A DNA stretch of 64,000 nt from Amycolatopsis thermalba. Its GTDB lineage: Bacteria; Actinomycetota; Actinomycetes; Mycobacteriales; Pseudonocardiaceae. Below are positions 43,738 to 53,172 of the stretch, piece after piece. Under the pieces are notes generated by a model. It did no database searches. It saw only the letters and a program-made list of their open reading frames with translations, and was not told the DNA's origin. Numbering within the stretch: position 1 is the stretch's first letter; each line of letters starts with the position of its first letter. The translations under genes and the position numbers were made by a program. Location of the stretch: NCBI RefSeq assembly GCF_003385215.1, contig NZ_PQHW01000022.1, forward strand, positions 1 to 64,000, read 5' to 3'.

Positions 43738-45111
43738 TCAGTTCGTCGGCACCGGTTGGCCGCCCAGCGTCACCTGCACGGTGCGCCCATCGCTCAGGGT
43801 GAAAGTCACCTTGTCGCCCGGGGCGCGGGTTCGCACGGCCGCGATGAGGCCGTCCGCGTCGTTGATGACCAGGTCCTCGACCTTCGTCACCACGTCGCCC
43901 TGCTTCAGGCCCGCCTGCTCGGCCGGGCTCCCGGCCTGCACGCCCGCGATCGTGGCCCCACCCTGCTGCGCATCGCTGACGTTCGCCCCGATGAACGTCT
44001 GCGTCGCCTTGCCGGTGTCGATGATCTCCTGCGCCGTGCGCCGCGCCTGGTTGATCGGGATCGCGAAGCCGATGCCGGCGTTCGTCGCCTCCGTCTGGCC
44101 CATGCCGGACGACTGCGGGCTGTAGATGGCCGAGTTGATGCCGATCACCTGACCCGACAGGTTCGCCAGCGGACCACCCGAGTTGCCCGGGTTGATCGCC
44201 GCGTCGGTCTGGATCGCGCTCATCACCGTCGTCTGGTCGCCCTCGCTGCCACCGGCCCGCACCGGGCGGTGCAGCGCGCTCACGATGCCCGACGTGACCG
44301 TCCCGGCCAGCTCGAACGGCGACCCGATCGCCACCACCGACTGGCCCACGTTCAGGTCGTCGGAATTGCCCAGCGCCACCGGCGTCAGGTTCTTCACCCC
44401 GTTGACCTTCACCACGGCGACGTCGGTCGTCGGGTCGCGGCCCACGATCGACGCGGTCGCCTTCGTCCCGTCCTGGAACACCGCCTGGATCGAGCCGCCG
44501 TCCACGGCGACCTCCACCACGTGGTTGTTGGTCAGGATGTAGCCGTCGGTCGACAACACGAACCCGGAGCCCTCGCCCTGCCCGCTCCGCCCGGACACCT
44601 GCAGCTCCACCACGCTCGGCGACAGCTTCTGCGCCACCGCCTCGACCGAACCGGCCGGCGCGGACGTCGTCTGCTGCGCGGGCACGGGCTGGTCGAGCGC
44701 GTTGTACGACGCGCCACCGGTGTTCTGCGCGGTCAGGTACCCCCCGGCGGCACCCGCTCCGCCACCGACGATCAACGCGAGCACCGCGACCCCGGCCACG
44801 AGCTTGCCCGGGCCCCGACGCTGCTGCGGCACAGCCGACATCGTCGCCGTCGCGTACGGCGACTGCTGCTGCGCGCCCGGCGGCGTCCACGGGTACCCAC
44901 CAGTCTGCTGCCCACCCGGCGCATACGCGCCGCGTGCCTGCTCAGGAGCGGCCTGCTGCGCGGCTCCCTGCGCCGACCACGGGCTCGGCTGCGGCCCCGA
45001 GCCGAGCGGCGTTCCGCGCGCGGGCGTCTTCGCGTCCTCCGGCGACTGCTGCGCGCCGGGGTCCCGCTGGGCACCGCCGTCGTGCGGTGCGCTGGGGTCG
45101 TTCTCGGTCAT
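43738..45111 (-). CDS. pepD: HtrA/PepD-like membrane serine protease with PDZ domain
   Basis: 457 residues. A Pro/Gln/Ala-rich cytosolic start, one helix near 90-112 (LVAGVAVLALIVGGGAGAAGG), then a trypsin-like domain with His in NNHVV, Asp in TTDVAVVKV and Ser in NPGNSGGPL, followed by a PDZ domain (about 370-450). In mycobacteria PepD is activated by the MprAB stress system and processes envelope proteins. mprAB is 2 kb upstream here, separated by deoR and galT. Confidence 0.93.
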   Translation of the reverse strand: MTENDPSAPHDGGAQRDPGAQQSPEDAKTPARGTPLGSGPQPSPWSAQGAAQQAAPEQARGAYAPGGQQTGGYPWTPPGAQQQSPYATATMSAVPQQRRGPGKLVAGVAVLALIVGGGAGAAGGYLTAQNTGGASYNALDQPVPAQQTTSAPAGSVEAVAQKLSPSVVELQVSGRSGQGEGSGFVLSTDGYILTNNHVVEVAVDGGSIQAVFQDGTKATASIVGRDPTTDVAVVKVNGVKNLTPVALGNSDDLNVGQSVVAIGSPFELAGTVTSGIVSALHRPVRAGGSEGDQTTVMSAIQTDAAINPGNSGGPLANLSGQVIGINSAIYSPQSSGMGQTEATNAGIGFAIPINQARRTAQEIIDTGKATQTFIGANVSDAQQGGATIAGVQAGSPAEQAGLKQGDVVTKVEDLVINDADGLIAAVRTRAPGDKVTFTLSDGRTVQVTLGGQPVPTN

Positions 45112-45186
45112 GTCCCTACCATGCGTGTCGGTCCTGAGAGCGGGCTGAGCCCAGCCTGAGGGTCACGCATGAGTATGCCGCCGGTG

Positions 45187-46272
45187 TCAGCCCACCGCGC
45201 GGAGACGTTCCGCGATCTGCTCCGGCGTGGCGTCGTTGATCCACACCGCCTCGCCCGATTCGGACCCGGCGAGGTACTTCAGCTTGTCCGGCGCGCGCAG
45301 GACGGAGAACAGCTCGAGGTGCAGCCAGCCCAGCTCGCGGTCGATCCGGACGGGTGCCTGGTGCCAGCCGGCGATGTAGGGCAGCGGCCGGTTGTAGAGC
45401 CCGTCGCAGCGGCGCAGCACGTCGAGGTAGACCTCGGCGAAGTCGTCCCGTTCGGCGTCGGTGAGCGCCGGGATGTCGGGCACCTGGCGGTGCGGCACGA
45501 CCTGCACGTGCACCGGCCACCGCGCCGCGGGCGGGACGAACGCCGTCCAGTACCGCCCCTCCGCGATCACGCGCGTGCCGGTCTTGCGCTCGGCGTCCAG
45601 CACGTCACCGAGCACCGGGCGGCCGTGTTCCTCCTGGTAGGCCCGGGCGACGTCGAGCATGCGGCGCGTCTTCGGCGTCACGAAGGGGTAGCCGTAGATC
45701 TGGCCGTGCGGGTGGTGCAGCGTCACGCCGATCTCCTCGCCCCGGTTCTCGAACGGGAAGACCTGCTCCAGCCCGTCGATCTCGGACAGCGCGGCCGTGC
45801 GGTCGGCCCACGCGTCGACGACCGTGCGCACCCGCGACGGGCTCAGCTGCGCGAACGATCCATTGTGGTCACTGGTGAAGCAGACGACCTCGCAGCGCCC
45901 CTTGCCCGGCGCGGTCCGCACGAGCCCGAGACCGTCCAGTGTGGACCGCTCACCGGTGGCGCCCTCCTCGAAGGAGGGGAACCGGTTCTCGAACACGACC
46001 ACGTCGTAGTCGGGTTCGGGGATCTCGCTCGGCTTGCCCGGCTTGCTCGGGCACAACGGGCACAGGTCGGCCGGCGGCTTGTACGTGCGGGTCTGCCGGT
46101 GCGCGGCCATCGCCACCCACTCGCCGGTCAGCGGGTCGAGGCGGATCTCCGAGCTGGCGGCCACCGCGGGCAGGTCGCGCGTGTCCTCCGCCGTGCGGGA
46201 CGGGGTGTTCTCGCCCTCGTCGAAGTAGATGATCTCCCTGCCGTCGGCAAGGTGGCGAAGCGTCCGCCTCAC
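45187..46272 (-). CDS. galT: Galactose-1-phosphate uridylyltransferase
   Basis: Leloir enzyme that swaps UMP between UDP-glucose and galactose-1-phosphate. 361 residues with active site HPHGQIYGYPF (His-Pro-His) and zinc-binding CPLCPSKPGKPSE. It overlaps the deoR-type gene by four bases, so they are coupled. It has slipped between mprB and pepD; galK and galE are not in view. Confidence 0.93.
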   Translation of the reverse strand: MRRTLRHLADGREIIYFDEGENTPSRTAEDTRDLPAVAASSEIRLDPLTGEWVAMAAHRQTRTYKPPADLCPLCPSKPGKPSEIPEPDYDVVVFENRFPSFEEGATGERSTLDGLGLVRTAPGKGRCEVVCFTSDHNGSFAQLSPSRVRTVVDAWADRTAALSEIDGLEQVFPFENRGEEIGVTLHHPHGQIYGYPFVTPKTRRMLDVARAYQEEHGRPVLGDVLDAERKTGTRVIAEGRYWTAFVPPAARWPVHVQVVPHRQVPDIPALTDAERDDFAEVYLDVLRRCDGLYNRPLPYIAGWHQAPVRIDRELGWLHLELFSVLRAPDKLKYLAGSESGEAVWINDATPEQIAERLRAVG

Positions 46273-47075
46273 TCTTCCTCCGTGTCCTCGTTGACGGGTG
46301 CGACCTTCAGCTCACCCACGTGCTCGGCCAGAACGTCGCGCGCCGCCTCGCCCAGCCCGTCGTCGCTCACCACGACGTGCGCTTCGTCGAGCTCGGCGAT
46401 CGTGGAAATGCCCACCACACCCCACTTGGACGAGTCGGCGAGCACGACCAGCCGCCGCCCGGACTCCACCAGCGCGCGGTCGGTCTCGCTCTCGGTCAGG
46501 TTGGGCGTGGTGAAGCCGGGGCCCTCGGCCATGCCGTGCACGCCGAGGAACACCTGGTCCAGGTGCAGTCGGCGCAGGCTGTGCACGGCGACCGGCCCGA
46601 CCAGCGCGTCGGAGGGCGTGCGGACGCCGCCGGTGAGCACCACCGTGCGGTCCGGCGCGGACGACGCGCGCAACACGTCGGCGACGTGGATCGAGTTGGT
46701 GACGATCGTCAGCCCGGGCACACCGTCCAGCGCGCGGGCGAGCGTCCACGTGGTCGTGCCGGCGGACAGGCCGATCGCGGTGCCCGGCTGGACCAGCTCG
46801 GCGGCGACGCTCGCGATGGCCTCCTTCTGGGCCTGCTGCCGCACGGACTTGGCCTCGAACCCGGGCTCCTCCGTGCTCGGCCCGACGACGGCGGTCGCAC
46901 CGCCGTAGACCTTCTCCACCAGACCGCGGCCGGCGAGCACGTCCAGGTCGCGGCGGATGGTCATGTCGGACACGCCGAGCCTGCTGACGAGGTCGCTCAC
47001 TCGGACCGCGCCGGTCCGCCGCGCCTCTTCGAGGATCATCGCCTGCCGCTGCCGCGCCAGCACCATCGCTCCCAT
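46269..47075 (-). CDS. DeoR/GlpR-family sugar-phosphate repressor
   Basis: 268 residues from ATG 47075 (ATG 47066 also possible). N-terminal helix-turn-helix VRVSDLVSRLGVSDMTIRRD and KVYGGAT, then the sugar-phosphate sensor domain with GLSAGTTTWTLARAL. The coupled galT suggests regulation by galactose or its phosphate; the operator is not obvious. Confidence 0.88.
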   Translation of the reverse strand: MGAMVLARQRQAMILEEARRTGAVRVSDLVSRLGVSDMTIRRDLDVLAGRGLVEKVYGGATAVVGPSTEEPGFEAKSVRQQAQKEAIASVAAELVQPGTAIGLSAGTTTWTLARALDGVPGLTIVTNSIHVADVLRASSAPDRTVVLTGGVRTPSDALVGPVAVHSLRRLHLDQVFLGVHGMAEGPGFTTPNLTESETDRALVESGRRLVVLADSSKWGVVGISTIAELDEAHVVVSDDGLGEAARDVLAEHVGELKVAPVNEDTEEE

Positions 47076-47126
47076 CGCCCAACAACTACACAAAATCCTA
47101 CACGAATCAACAAGCGCAGGACGTGG

Positions 47127-48551
47127 TCAGCCGGGCGAACCGGGCAGGCGCAGGCTCAGCAGGGCACCACCCTCCGGGGCGCGGCCGGCGTACGCGACGC
47201 CACCGTGGCGCTCGGCGGCCTGCTTGACGATCGCCAGCCCCAAACCGGATCCGGGCAGGGTGCGGGCCTCGGACGAGCGGTAGAAGCGGTCGAACACGCG
47301 CGGCAGGTCCTCGTCGGCGATGCCCGGACCGGAGTCGGCGACCTCGATGACCGCGGTGCCGTCGCCCAGCGGGTACATCCGGACCCGCACGCGGGACTCG
47401 GGCGGGGAGAACTTGACCGCGTTGTCCAGCAGGTTCAGCACCGCGCGTTCGAGGGCGCCGGCGTCGCCGGTGACGACCCACGGCTGGAGCGCGACGTCGA
47501 ACTCGATCTCGCCGGCGCCGCGGCGGGCGCGGTCCAGGGCGCGTTCGACGACCTCGACCAGCTCGACGCGCTCGAACGCGGTACGCGGCTCGTCCTGCCG
47601 GGCCAGCTCGACGAGGTCGCCGATGAGCTGGGTCAGCTCGTCCAGCTGGGCCTTGATGTCGGTCTCGATCTCCGCGCGGTCCTTCTCCGACAGCGACGGC
47701 GCGCCCGAGCGGCTGGCGGACAGCAGCAGCTCGAGGTTCGTGCGCAGGGACGTGAGCGGGGTGCGCAGCTCGTGACCGGCGTCGGCGACGAGCTGTCTCT
47801 GCCGGTCCTGCGACTCGGCGACGGCGCCGAGCATCGTGTTGAAGCTGTGCGTCAGCCGGGCCAGCTCGTCGTCGCCGCTGATCGGGATCGGGCGCAGGTC
47901 ACCGGTCCGGGCGATGTGCTCGGTCGCCGAGGTCAGCCGTTCGACTGGTCTGAGCCCGGTGCGGGCCACGGCCGTCCCGGCGAGCGCGGCGACCACGATC
48001 CCGCCACCGCCGATCAGCGCGAGGACCACCGCCAGCTCGCGCAGGGTCTGTTTGGTCGCGTCGAGTGGTTGCGACAGCACCAGCGCCACGCCCGGCTGGT
48101 AGCGGTAGGGCACGGCGAGCACGCGCGAGTCGGTGTTCTGGTCGGTGCGGATCGACGAGGTCTTCTGGCCGCTGGCCACCTCGCGCTCGTCGAGCCCGAT
48201 CGGCGGCCGCATCGACGGCGCCGACTCGAACGCGGACGTGCCGTCGGCCACGATCAGGTCGAAGCGCACGTCGACCAGGCGGGTGATGTAGGTGGGGATG
48301 CGCAGGCCGCCGGTCTGCACGACCTGCGGATCGTTGATGACGCTGTTCGCCTGCTGGATCAGCTCGTCGTCGACCTGCTGGTACAGGTTGTTGTAGACGG
48401 TGATGTAGGCGCCCAGCGAAACCAGCGCCAGCACCCCCGCGACGCACGCCGCGGCCAGCAGGGTGACACGCGCCCGCAGCGACATCCGCCGGGGAGCTGA
48501 ACCGTTGTCCACGCGGATCACGGGCACCGGTTCGGTCACGGCTTGGCTCAC
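47127..48551 (-). CDS. mprB: MprB sensor histidine kinase
   Basis: 474 residues. Two membrane helices (about 25-47 and 160-185) flank a 110-residue external domain, then HAMP, H-box [14 protein letters not shown], and ATPase boxes LLDNAVKFS and [12 protein letters not shown]. By gene order (mprA before it, pepD beyond) and domain layout it is the mycobacterial MprB counterpart, which senses envelope stress and controls sigma factors and pepD. The start overlaps mprA by four bases. Confidence 0.92.
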   Translation of the reverse strand: MSQAVTEPVPVIRVDNGSAPRRMSLRARVTLLAAACVAGVLALVSLGAYITVYNNLYQQVDDELIQQANSVINDPQVVQTGGLRIPTYITRLVDVRFDLIVADGTSAFESAPSMRPPIGLDEREVASGQKTSSIRTDQNTDSRVLAVPYRYQPGVALVLSQPLDATKQTLRELAVVLALIGGGGIVVAALAGTAVARTGLRPVERLTSATEHIARTGDLRPIPISGDDELARLTHSFNTMLGAVAESQDRQRQLVADAGHELRTPLTSLRTNLELLLSASRSGAPSLSEKDRAEIETDIKAQLDELTQLIGDLVELARQDEPRTAFERVELVEVVERALDRARRGAGEIEFDVALQPWVVTGDAGALERAVLNLLDNAVKFSPPESRVRVRMYPLGDGTAVIEVADSGPGIADEDLPRVFDRFYRSSEARTLPGSGLGLAIVKQAAERHGGVAYAGRAPEGGALLSLRLPGSPG

Positions 48552-49240
48552 GGCGGGGTTTCCCGCAGCACGTACCCGACGCCGCGGACGGTGTGGATCA
48601 GGCGCGGCTCACCGCCGGCCTCGGTCTTGCGGCGCAGGTAACCGACGTAGACCTCCAGCGCGTTGCCCGAGGTCGGGAAGTCGTAGCCCCACACCTCCTC
48701 GAGGATGCGGCCGCGCGTGAGGACGTGCTTCGGGTACGACATGAACAGCTCGAGCAGCGCGAACTCGGTGCGGGTGAGGCTGATGTCGCGGTCGCCGCGG
48801 CGGACCTCGCGGGTGCCCGGGTCGAGCGTCAGGTCGGCGAAGGTGAGCTTCTCGGCGTCCGGGGGCGTCTGGGCCTCGCGGGAGGCGCGGCGCAGGAGCG
48901 CGCGGAGGCGGGCGAGGAGCTCCTCCAGCGCGAAGGGCTTCGGGAGGTAGTCGTCGGCGCCGGCGTCGAGACCGGAGACGCGGTCGGACACCGTGTCGCG
49001 GGCGGTCAGCACGAGGATCGGCAGGTCGTCACCGGTGCTGCGCAGGCGCCGGGCCACCTCCAGCCCGTCCAGCCGGGGCATCATGACGTCGAGGATCATG
49101 GCGTCCGGCCGGTCGGCGATCACGCGCTCCAGAGCCTGGGCGCCGTCGCCCGCCAGCTCCACCTGGTAGCCGTTGAACTCCAGCGACCGCCGGAGCGACT
49201 CCCGGACCGCCCGATCGTCGTCGACAACGAGAATGCGCAT
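48548..49240 (-). CDS. mprA: MprA response regulator
   Basis: 230-residue OmpR-family regulator with phospho-acceptor Asp51 ([11 protein letters not shown]), [15 protein letters not shown], and a winged helix with [21 protein letters not shown]. First gene of the mprAB pair, with its start at 49240. Expected to activate stress genes including pepD on phosphorylation by MprB. Confidence 0.93.
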   Translation of the reverse strand: MRILVVDDDRAVRESLRRSLEFNGYQVELAGDGAQALERVIADRPDAMILDVMMPRLDGLEVARRLRSTGDDLPILVLTARDTVSDRVSGLDAGADDYLPKPFALEELLARLRALLRRASREAQTPPDAEKLTFADLTLDPGTREVRRGDRDISLTRTEFALLELFMSYPKHVLTRGRILEEVWGYDFPTSGNALEVYVGYLRRKTEAGGEPRLIHTVRGVGYVLRETPP

Positions 49241-49281
49241 GTAGACAGTGTTGCGGACGGTGCTGAGACCCGCCTAAGAAG

Positions 49282-49935
49282 TCACTGGTCCAGCAGCCCG
49301 CCGCGGTAGGCGAGCAGGGCGGCCTGGACCCGGTTCGCGGCGCCGATCTTCGACAGGACCGCCGAGACGTAGCCCTTGACGGTGGCCTCGGACAGGTGGA
49401 GTTTGCCGCCGATCTCGGCGTTGGACAGGCCCTGCCCGATCAGGGCGACGACTTCGCGCTCCCGCTCGGAAAGTGAGGCGAGTAACTTGCGCGCCGGCTG
49501 GGCGGCGCGTTGTCCTTCGCGGTGGGCGCGCACCATGCGCGCGGCGACACCGGGGTCGAGGACGGCGCCGCCTCTCGCGAGGTCGCGGACGGCGCGGAGG
49601 AGTGCCGCGGGCTCGATGTCCTTGAGGAGGAAGCCGTTCGCGCCGAGCCGGAGGGCCAGGCTGACGTACTCGTCCATGTCGAAGGTGGTCAGCATGGCCG
49701 CGGCGGGCGGGTTGGGCAGCTCGAGGATCGCGCGGAGCGCGCGGATGCCGTCGTCGGGGGCCCGCATCTTGATGTCGAGCAGGACGACGTCCGGGTGGAG
49801 GCGCCGTGCCGTCTCGACCGCCGAGCGCCCGTCGTTCGCTTCACCGACCACCTCGATGTCCGGCGCGCCGGCCATCATGCCGCGGAGACTGGCCCGCACG
49901 AGATCCTCGTCGTCGGCGAACATGAGCTTGATCAA
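49282..49935 (-). CDS. NarL/LuxR-type response regulator, orphan
   Basis: 217 residues; Asp54 in VVLLDIKM, LuxR helix-turn-helix SEREREVVALIGQGLSNAEI and HLSEATVKGYVSAVLSKI. Partner kinases for this class usually lie next door, but none is visible: mprA is downstream and the tRNA region upstream. The upstream gap (49936-50199) holds no gene; it contains a short direct repeat (CTCGACCGAGGCGG at about 50108 and 50138). Confidence 0.88.
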   Translation of the reverse strand: MIKLMFADDEDLVRASLRGMMAGAPDIEVVGEANDGRSAVETARRLHPDVVLLDIKMRAPDDGIRALRAILELPNPPAAAMLTTFDMDEYVSLALRLGANGFLLKDIEPAALLRAVRDLARGGAVLDPGVAARMVRAHREGQRAAQPARKLLASLSEREREVVALIGQGLSNAEIGGKLHLSEATVKGYVSAVLSKIGAANRVQAALLAYRGGLLDQ

Positions 49936-50199
49936 CTAAGCCCTCCGAACGGTCGGTGGAGCGGGTGTCCGCGTCCCGATCACGGAAGGTTACCCAGTGG
50001 TAGCGCGGACGTCGATACGCTGATCACCCGGGGTGGTTGCGCCTTTCGTAGGTGGTTTGGGGCGGCCGGGTTGCGCCCCCGGCAGCACCATGGCGCGGCT
50101 GACCGCACTCGACCGAGGCGGCGATCGGCCAGCCGCGCTCGACCGAGGCGGAGGTCACGCACATAGGGGCGCCCCGGACCCGCTACGCTGAGGCGGCCA

Positions 50200-50272
50200 G
50201 CCCTCGTAGCTCAGGGGATAGAGCACCGCTCTCCTAAAGCGGGTGTCGCAGGTTCGAATCCTGCCGGGGGCA
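50200..50272 (+). tRNA. tRNA-Arg(CCT), probable AICE attachment site
   Basis: 73-nt cloverleaf: acceptor GCCCTCG/CGGGGGC, D stem GCTC/GAGC, anticodon stem CCGCT/AGCGG with loop CTCCTAA (anticodon CCT), T arm GCAGG-TTCGAAT-CCTGC. The gene is intact, as expected if the element carries a copy of the 3' end. Confidence 0.95.
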
Positions 50273-50310
50273 CAAAGCCCCTGGTAGAGCCATTCACCAG
50301 GGGCTTTGTG
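50271..50310. terminator. Bidirectional terminator between tRNA-Arg and integrase
   Basis: CACAAAGCCCCTGGT (50271-50285) pairs with ACCAGGGGCTTTGTG (50296-50310) with a 10-base loop. A-rich and T-rich arms suit termination of both the tRNA and the convergent integrase gene. It begins within the last two bases of the tRNA. Confidence 0.85.
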
Positions 50311-50326
50311 CTGTTCCTCCCCATGC

Positions 50327-51487
50327 TTAACCCTCGCTTTTGGGCTTCTCGACAGCGGGGCGAGCCGCCAGTGCGGGGCCAGCGCTCTCCCCCACGACTC
50401 CGCGCTCCATGTAGTCCTCCTGGGTCGTGCTGATCCGCTCATGGCCGAGGTAGTCGGCGATCTCCCTCGCGGTCAGGCCCGCTGAGTCGAGCACGCCCGC
50501 CACGTAGTGCCGGAAGTCGTGCGGGTGCAGCCCCTTGAACGGCGTCCCCGCCACTACGGCACGGATCCGAGATCGGGTGTTGTCCGGGTCCCGCAGTGTG
50601 CCGGTCGCCGAGGGAAACACCCACGGCGAATCCGACTCCGCGTAGCGCCGCTTGAGGATGTCGAGGACCCAAGTAGGCGGCCGGACGGTCCGCATGCCTG
50701 CCCGGCTCTTGGTGTGGTCCTGGACGAACAACCCCTTGCCGGTCACGCGGATGACCGTGCCGTGGAAGCGAACGGTGCCGGCCTCGAAGTCGATCGACGT
50801 CCTCCAGTCGAGCGCCAGCAGCTCGCCTATCCGGCAGCCGAGACCGGACAGGACGTCGACGATGTCCACGAGGTCCCATCGCGCGGCTTCCTCGGATGTG
50901 TGGAAGACGCCGAGAACGCGGCTGATGGTCTTGTCGTTGACCAAGCGTTCCTTCTTGCGGTTCTTCTTGCCCAGGCTCTCGATCTCCCGCACGGGGTTCT
51001 TGTCCAGGGCATCGTGCCGAACCACGAGCGCGAAGATCCCCGACAGGACGACCTTGGTGTGGGATGCCGCTCCCCTGCCGTGCCGGTCGCGGACCGTCGT
51101 GATGACCCGGTTGACGGTCGAGACACGCACGTCCCCGACCCGCAGCTCGCCGATGGCATCCCGGAGGTAGCGGTTCCACGTGTCGCGATACTCGCGCTTC
51201 GTCCGAGCCGCCTTGTCCGACTCGTCGACGTCCCGGAGCCACATCTCCGCGGCAACGTGCACCTTCGTCTCGGGCTTGATCTCGCCGTCCGAGGAACGCC
51301 GTGCCCGGTCCCGAAGTGCCTCCAGCAGGTTGTTCGCCGCCTTGGCCTTGGTCTTGCCGACTCGTTCGACTGGGCGCGTCACGCCGTCGAAGTCCTTGTA
51401 GTTGGCGATGGCCCGCCAGGTGCGGTCGCCGATCTTGTAGGTCCGGATCTTGCCCCAGGTGCCGAGCGGCAGCGGTGGCCTGCCCAT
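50327..51487 (-). CDS. int: Tyrosine-recombinase integrase
   Basis: 386 residues from ATG 51487, which overlaps the xis stop by one base. Arg in GLGCRIGELLALDW, HDFRH box and Tyr in TTQEDYME form the catalytic set; an N-terminal SAM-like domain (EMWLRDVDESDKAARTKREY) binds arm sites. It integrates and, with Xis, excises the element at tRNA-Arg. Confidence 0.95.
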   Translation of the reverse strand: MGRPPLPLGTWGKIRTYKIGDRTWRAIANYKDFDGVTRPVERVGKTKAKAANNLLEALRDRARRSSDGEIKPETKVHVAAEMWLRDVDESDKAARTKREYRDTWNRYLRDAIGELRVGDVRVSTVNRVITTVRDRHGRGAASHTKVVLSGIFALVVRHDALDKNPVREIESLGKKNRKKERLVNDKTISRVLGVFHTSEEAARWDLVDIVDVLSGLGCRIGELLALDWRTSIDFEAGTVRFHGTVIRVTGKGLFVQDHTKSRAGMRTVRPPTWVLDILKRRYAESDSPWVFPSATGTLRDPDNTRSRIRAVVAGTPFKGLHPHDFRHYVAGVLDSAGLTAREIADYLGHERISTTQEDYMERGVVGESAGPALAARPAVEKPKSEG

Positions 51488-51663
51488 CAGGCTGCCCCCT
51501 GCTGATCGATCCAGGCGTCCACGTCCTCCTGGCGGTAGCGGACGTACTTGCCCATGCGGATGCCGTCCGGGCCGTAGCCCTTGCTGCGCCACTGGTAGAG
51601 GGTGCCTTTGGGGATGCCGAGGTAGTCGGCCAAGTCCTCGATGGACAGGAGTTTGCGGGTCAT
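51487..51663 (-). CDS. xis: Excisionase-like helix-turn-helix protein
   Basis: 58 residues beginning MTRKLLSIEDLADYLGIPKG and then TLYQWRSKGYGPDGIRMG, the MerR-like winged HTH used by AICE and phage excisionases. Overlaps repSA (four bases) upstream and int (one base) downstream, as in pSAM2. Directs excision over integration. Confidence 0.9.
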   Translation of the reverse strand: MTRKLLSIEDLADYLGIPKGTLYQWRSKGYGPDGIRMGKYVRYRQEDVDAWIDQQGAA

Positions 51664-53006
51664 GGCTGGTCCTCCTTTTTGGTCGCACGGTTGTTGCGTT
51701 TGCGCTGGTAGATGGCTTCGGCGAGTTCGCGTTCGGCGTCGTCGGCGTGGCCGTTGCCGGTGTAGTTCCAGTGGTTGACCACGACCACGGAGCCGGGCTC
51801 GACGCCGAGGGCTTCCAGCGCCGCGTGGTGCTGGAAGGTGCGGCGGTCGCCGCGGAGCTGGGTGAAGGTCAGCGAGTAGCGCTGGCTTTTTGTGAGGAAG
51901 TGGCCGCGGAAGCCGAGCATGTGTGCCCAGCGACGCAGGAACGCCAAGTCGTCGTTGCCGCCGAGCTGCCAGGCCGCGCGGACCATGCTTTTGTGGTGCG
52001 GGTGCACGTCGAGGTGGTCAATGTGCCGTTCCGAGTGCACCCGCTGGTCGGGGGTCTCGCTGGTGGAGGTGCCCTTGGTGGCGTATTTGGCGATGTAGCC
52101 GGCCAGCGCCTGATCGCTGAGGTTGCCGTGCCCGTCCTCGACCTCGCCGGGCCGGTGGATCACCCGGACGTCGAGTTGCTGGCCCCAGGTGAAGGTGTGC
52201 TCTTCGGTTCGGCCGTCGAGGTCGAGGGTCTTGCTGACCTGCGCGGTCTGCGCGGCAGCGCGGACGGCGTGGTCGAGCAGGTCGGTGTCGGCCCAGTCCG
52301 GGGCCGGGTCGTGCGGTCCCTCGGGGCCGTCGAGGCGGATGACGGCGTGGAAGTGGACGAGCCCGCGACGCTGGTATTCGGCGACCTTGGCGTAGGAGAG
52401 GCGGGCGTGGCGGGGGAAGTCCTTGACCCGGATGCCGGCGGCAGTGGCGAGTTCGCGGCGCAGCCGGATGGTGAAGCGGTGCCACAGTTCCCCGGCGTGG
52501 CCCTGCCAGAGGACCGCGCCGCGGTAGTCGTAGGCGTCCGGGTCGATCGCGGTGCCCAGGCGCGGGTCGTCGGGGTGGTGGAAGGTGCCGCACGAGCACG
52601 GCCGCGGCTTGCCGTGCCGGGTTGTCGGTCGGGTGTGCACCACGCCGAAGCTCGGGGCGGTCAGGGTGACGAACAGGCGCGGCTTGTCGGCCACGTCGGC
52701 GGGAATGGTCTTGCCTCCGGCGACTCCAGCGCGGATGAGCTGGAAGGCGTCTCCGGCGTAGCGGTCGGAGCAGGCCGGGCAGACCGAGGCGCGGCGGTTG
52801 CCGCAGGGGGCGTAGATCGTCCCGGCATGCCGATCGAGCACGGTGCCGGTGAGGCGGTCGATGAGCTTGCGGTAGCCGGAGAGGTGGACGGGTTTGAGGC
52901 ATCCGCCGGTGGCCTCGACCCGTGCTCGCCAGCGCCGGTAGCCGGGGGCGGTGAGCCGCTGCTGGATGCGGGCGGCGAGGTCGAAGTTGAGGGATGCGAG
53001 GGGCAT
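51660..53006 (-). CDS. repSA: RepSA-like replication initiator
   Basis: 448 residues. A zinc-like Cys cluster (CGNRRASVCPACSDRYAG) precedes a HUH-type core: VHFHAVIRLDG has the His-x-His motif, and GYIAKYATKGT supplies the Tyr region. RepSA of pSAM2 starts rolling-circle replication of the excised element. Terminator-like hairpins lie just upstream. Confidence 0.9.
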   Translation of the reverse strand: MPLASLNFDLAARIQQRLTAPGYRRWRARVEATGGCLKPVHLSGYRKLIDRLTGTVLDRHAGTIYAPCGNRRASVCPACSDRYAGDAFQLIRAGVAGGKTIPADVADKPRLFVTLTAPSFGVVHTRPTTRHGKPRPCSCGTFHHPDDPRLGTAIDPDAYDYRGAVLWQGHAGELWHRFTIRLRRELATAAGIRVKDFPRHARLSYAKVAEYQRRGLVHFHAVIRLDGPEGPHDPAPDWADTDLLDHAVRAAAQTAQVSKTLDLDGRTEEHTFTWGQQLDVRVIHRPGEVEDGHGNLSDQALAGYIAKYATKGTSTSETPDQRVHSERHIDHLDVHPHHKSMVRAAWQLGGNDDLAFLRRWAHMLGFRGHFLTKSQRYSLTFTQLRGDRRTFQHHAALEALGVEPGSVVVVNHWNYTGNGHADDAERELAEAIYQRKRNNRATKKEDQP

Positions 53007-53039
53007 GGACAGCCTCCAAGGGGACGTGCAGACGTGAGA

Positions 53040-53082
53040 AAGGGCGGGCCAGCGCGGCGGTTGGTGCCGGTGGCCCGCCCTT
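53040..53082. terminator. Hairpin between spdB-like gene and repSA
   Basis: AAGGGCGGGCCA (53040-53051) pairs perfectly with TGGCCCGCCCTT (53071-53082). It lies 34 bases upstream of the repSA start, so it may attenuate rather than fully stop transcription into rep. Confidence 0.7.
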
Positions 53083-53133
53083 CGTGGTGCGTGGCGCGGT
53101 TAGCGCCTAGCGGGTGGGGTAGTGATCTTGTGG

Positions 53134-53165
53134 CTTTCGGGGGCCAAACAGTGCGCCCCCGGAAG
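53134..53165. other. Hairpin just after the spdB-like gene
   Basis: CTTTCGGGGGC (53134-53144) and GCCCCCGGAAG (53155-53165) form a stem with one T-G pair. It begins eight bases after the spdB-like stop and is probably its terminator or a stabiliser. Confidence 0.6.
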
Positions 53166-53172
53166 CCCCTGG

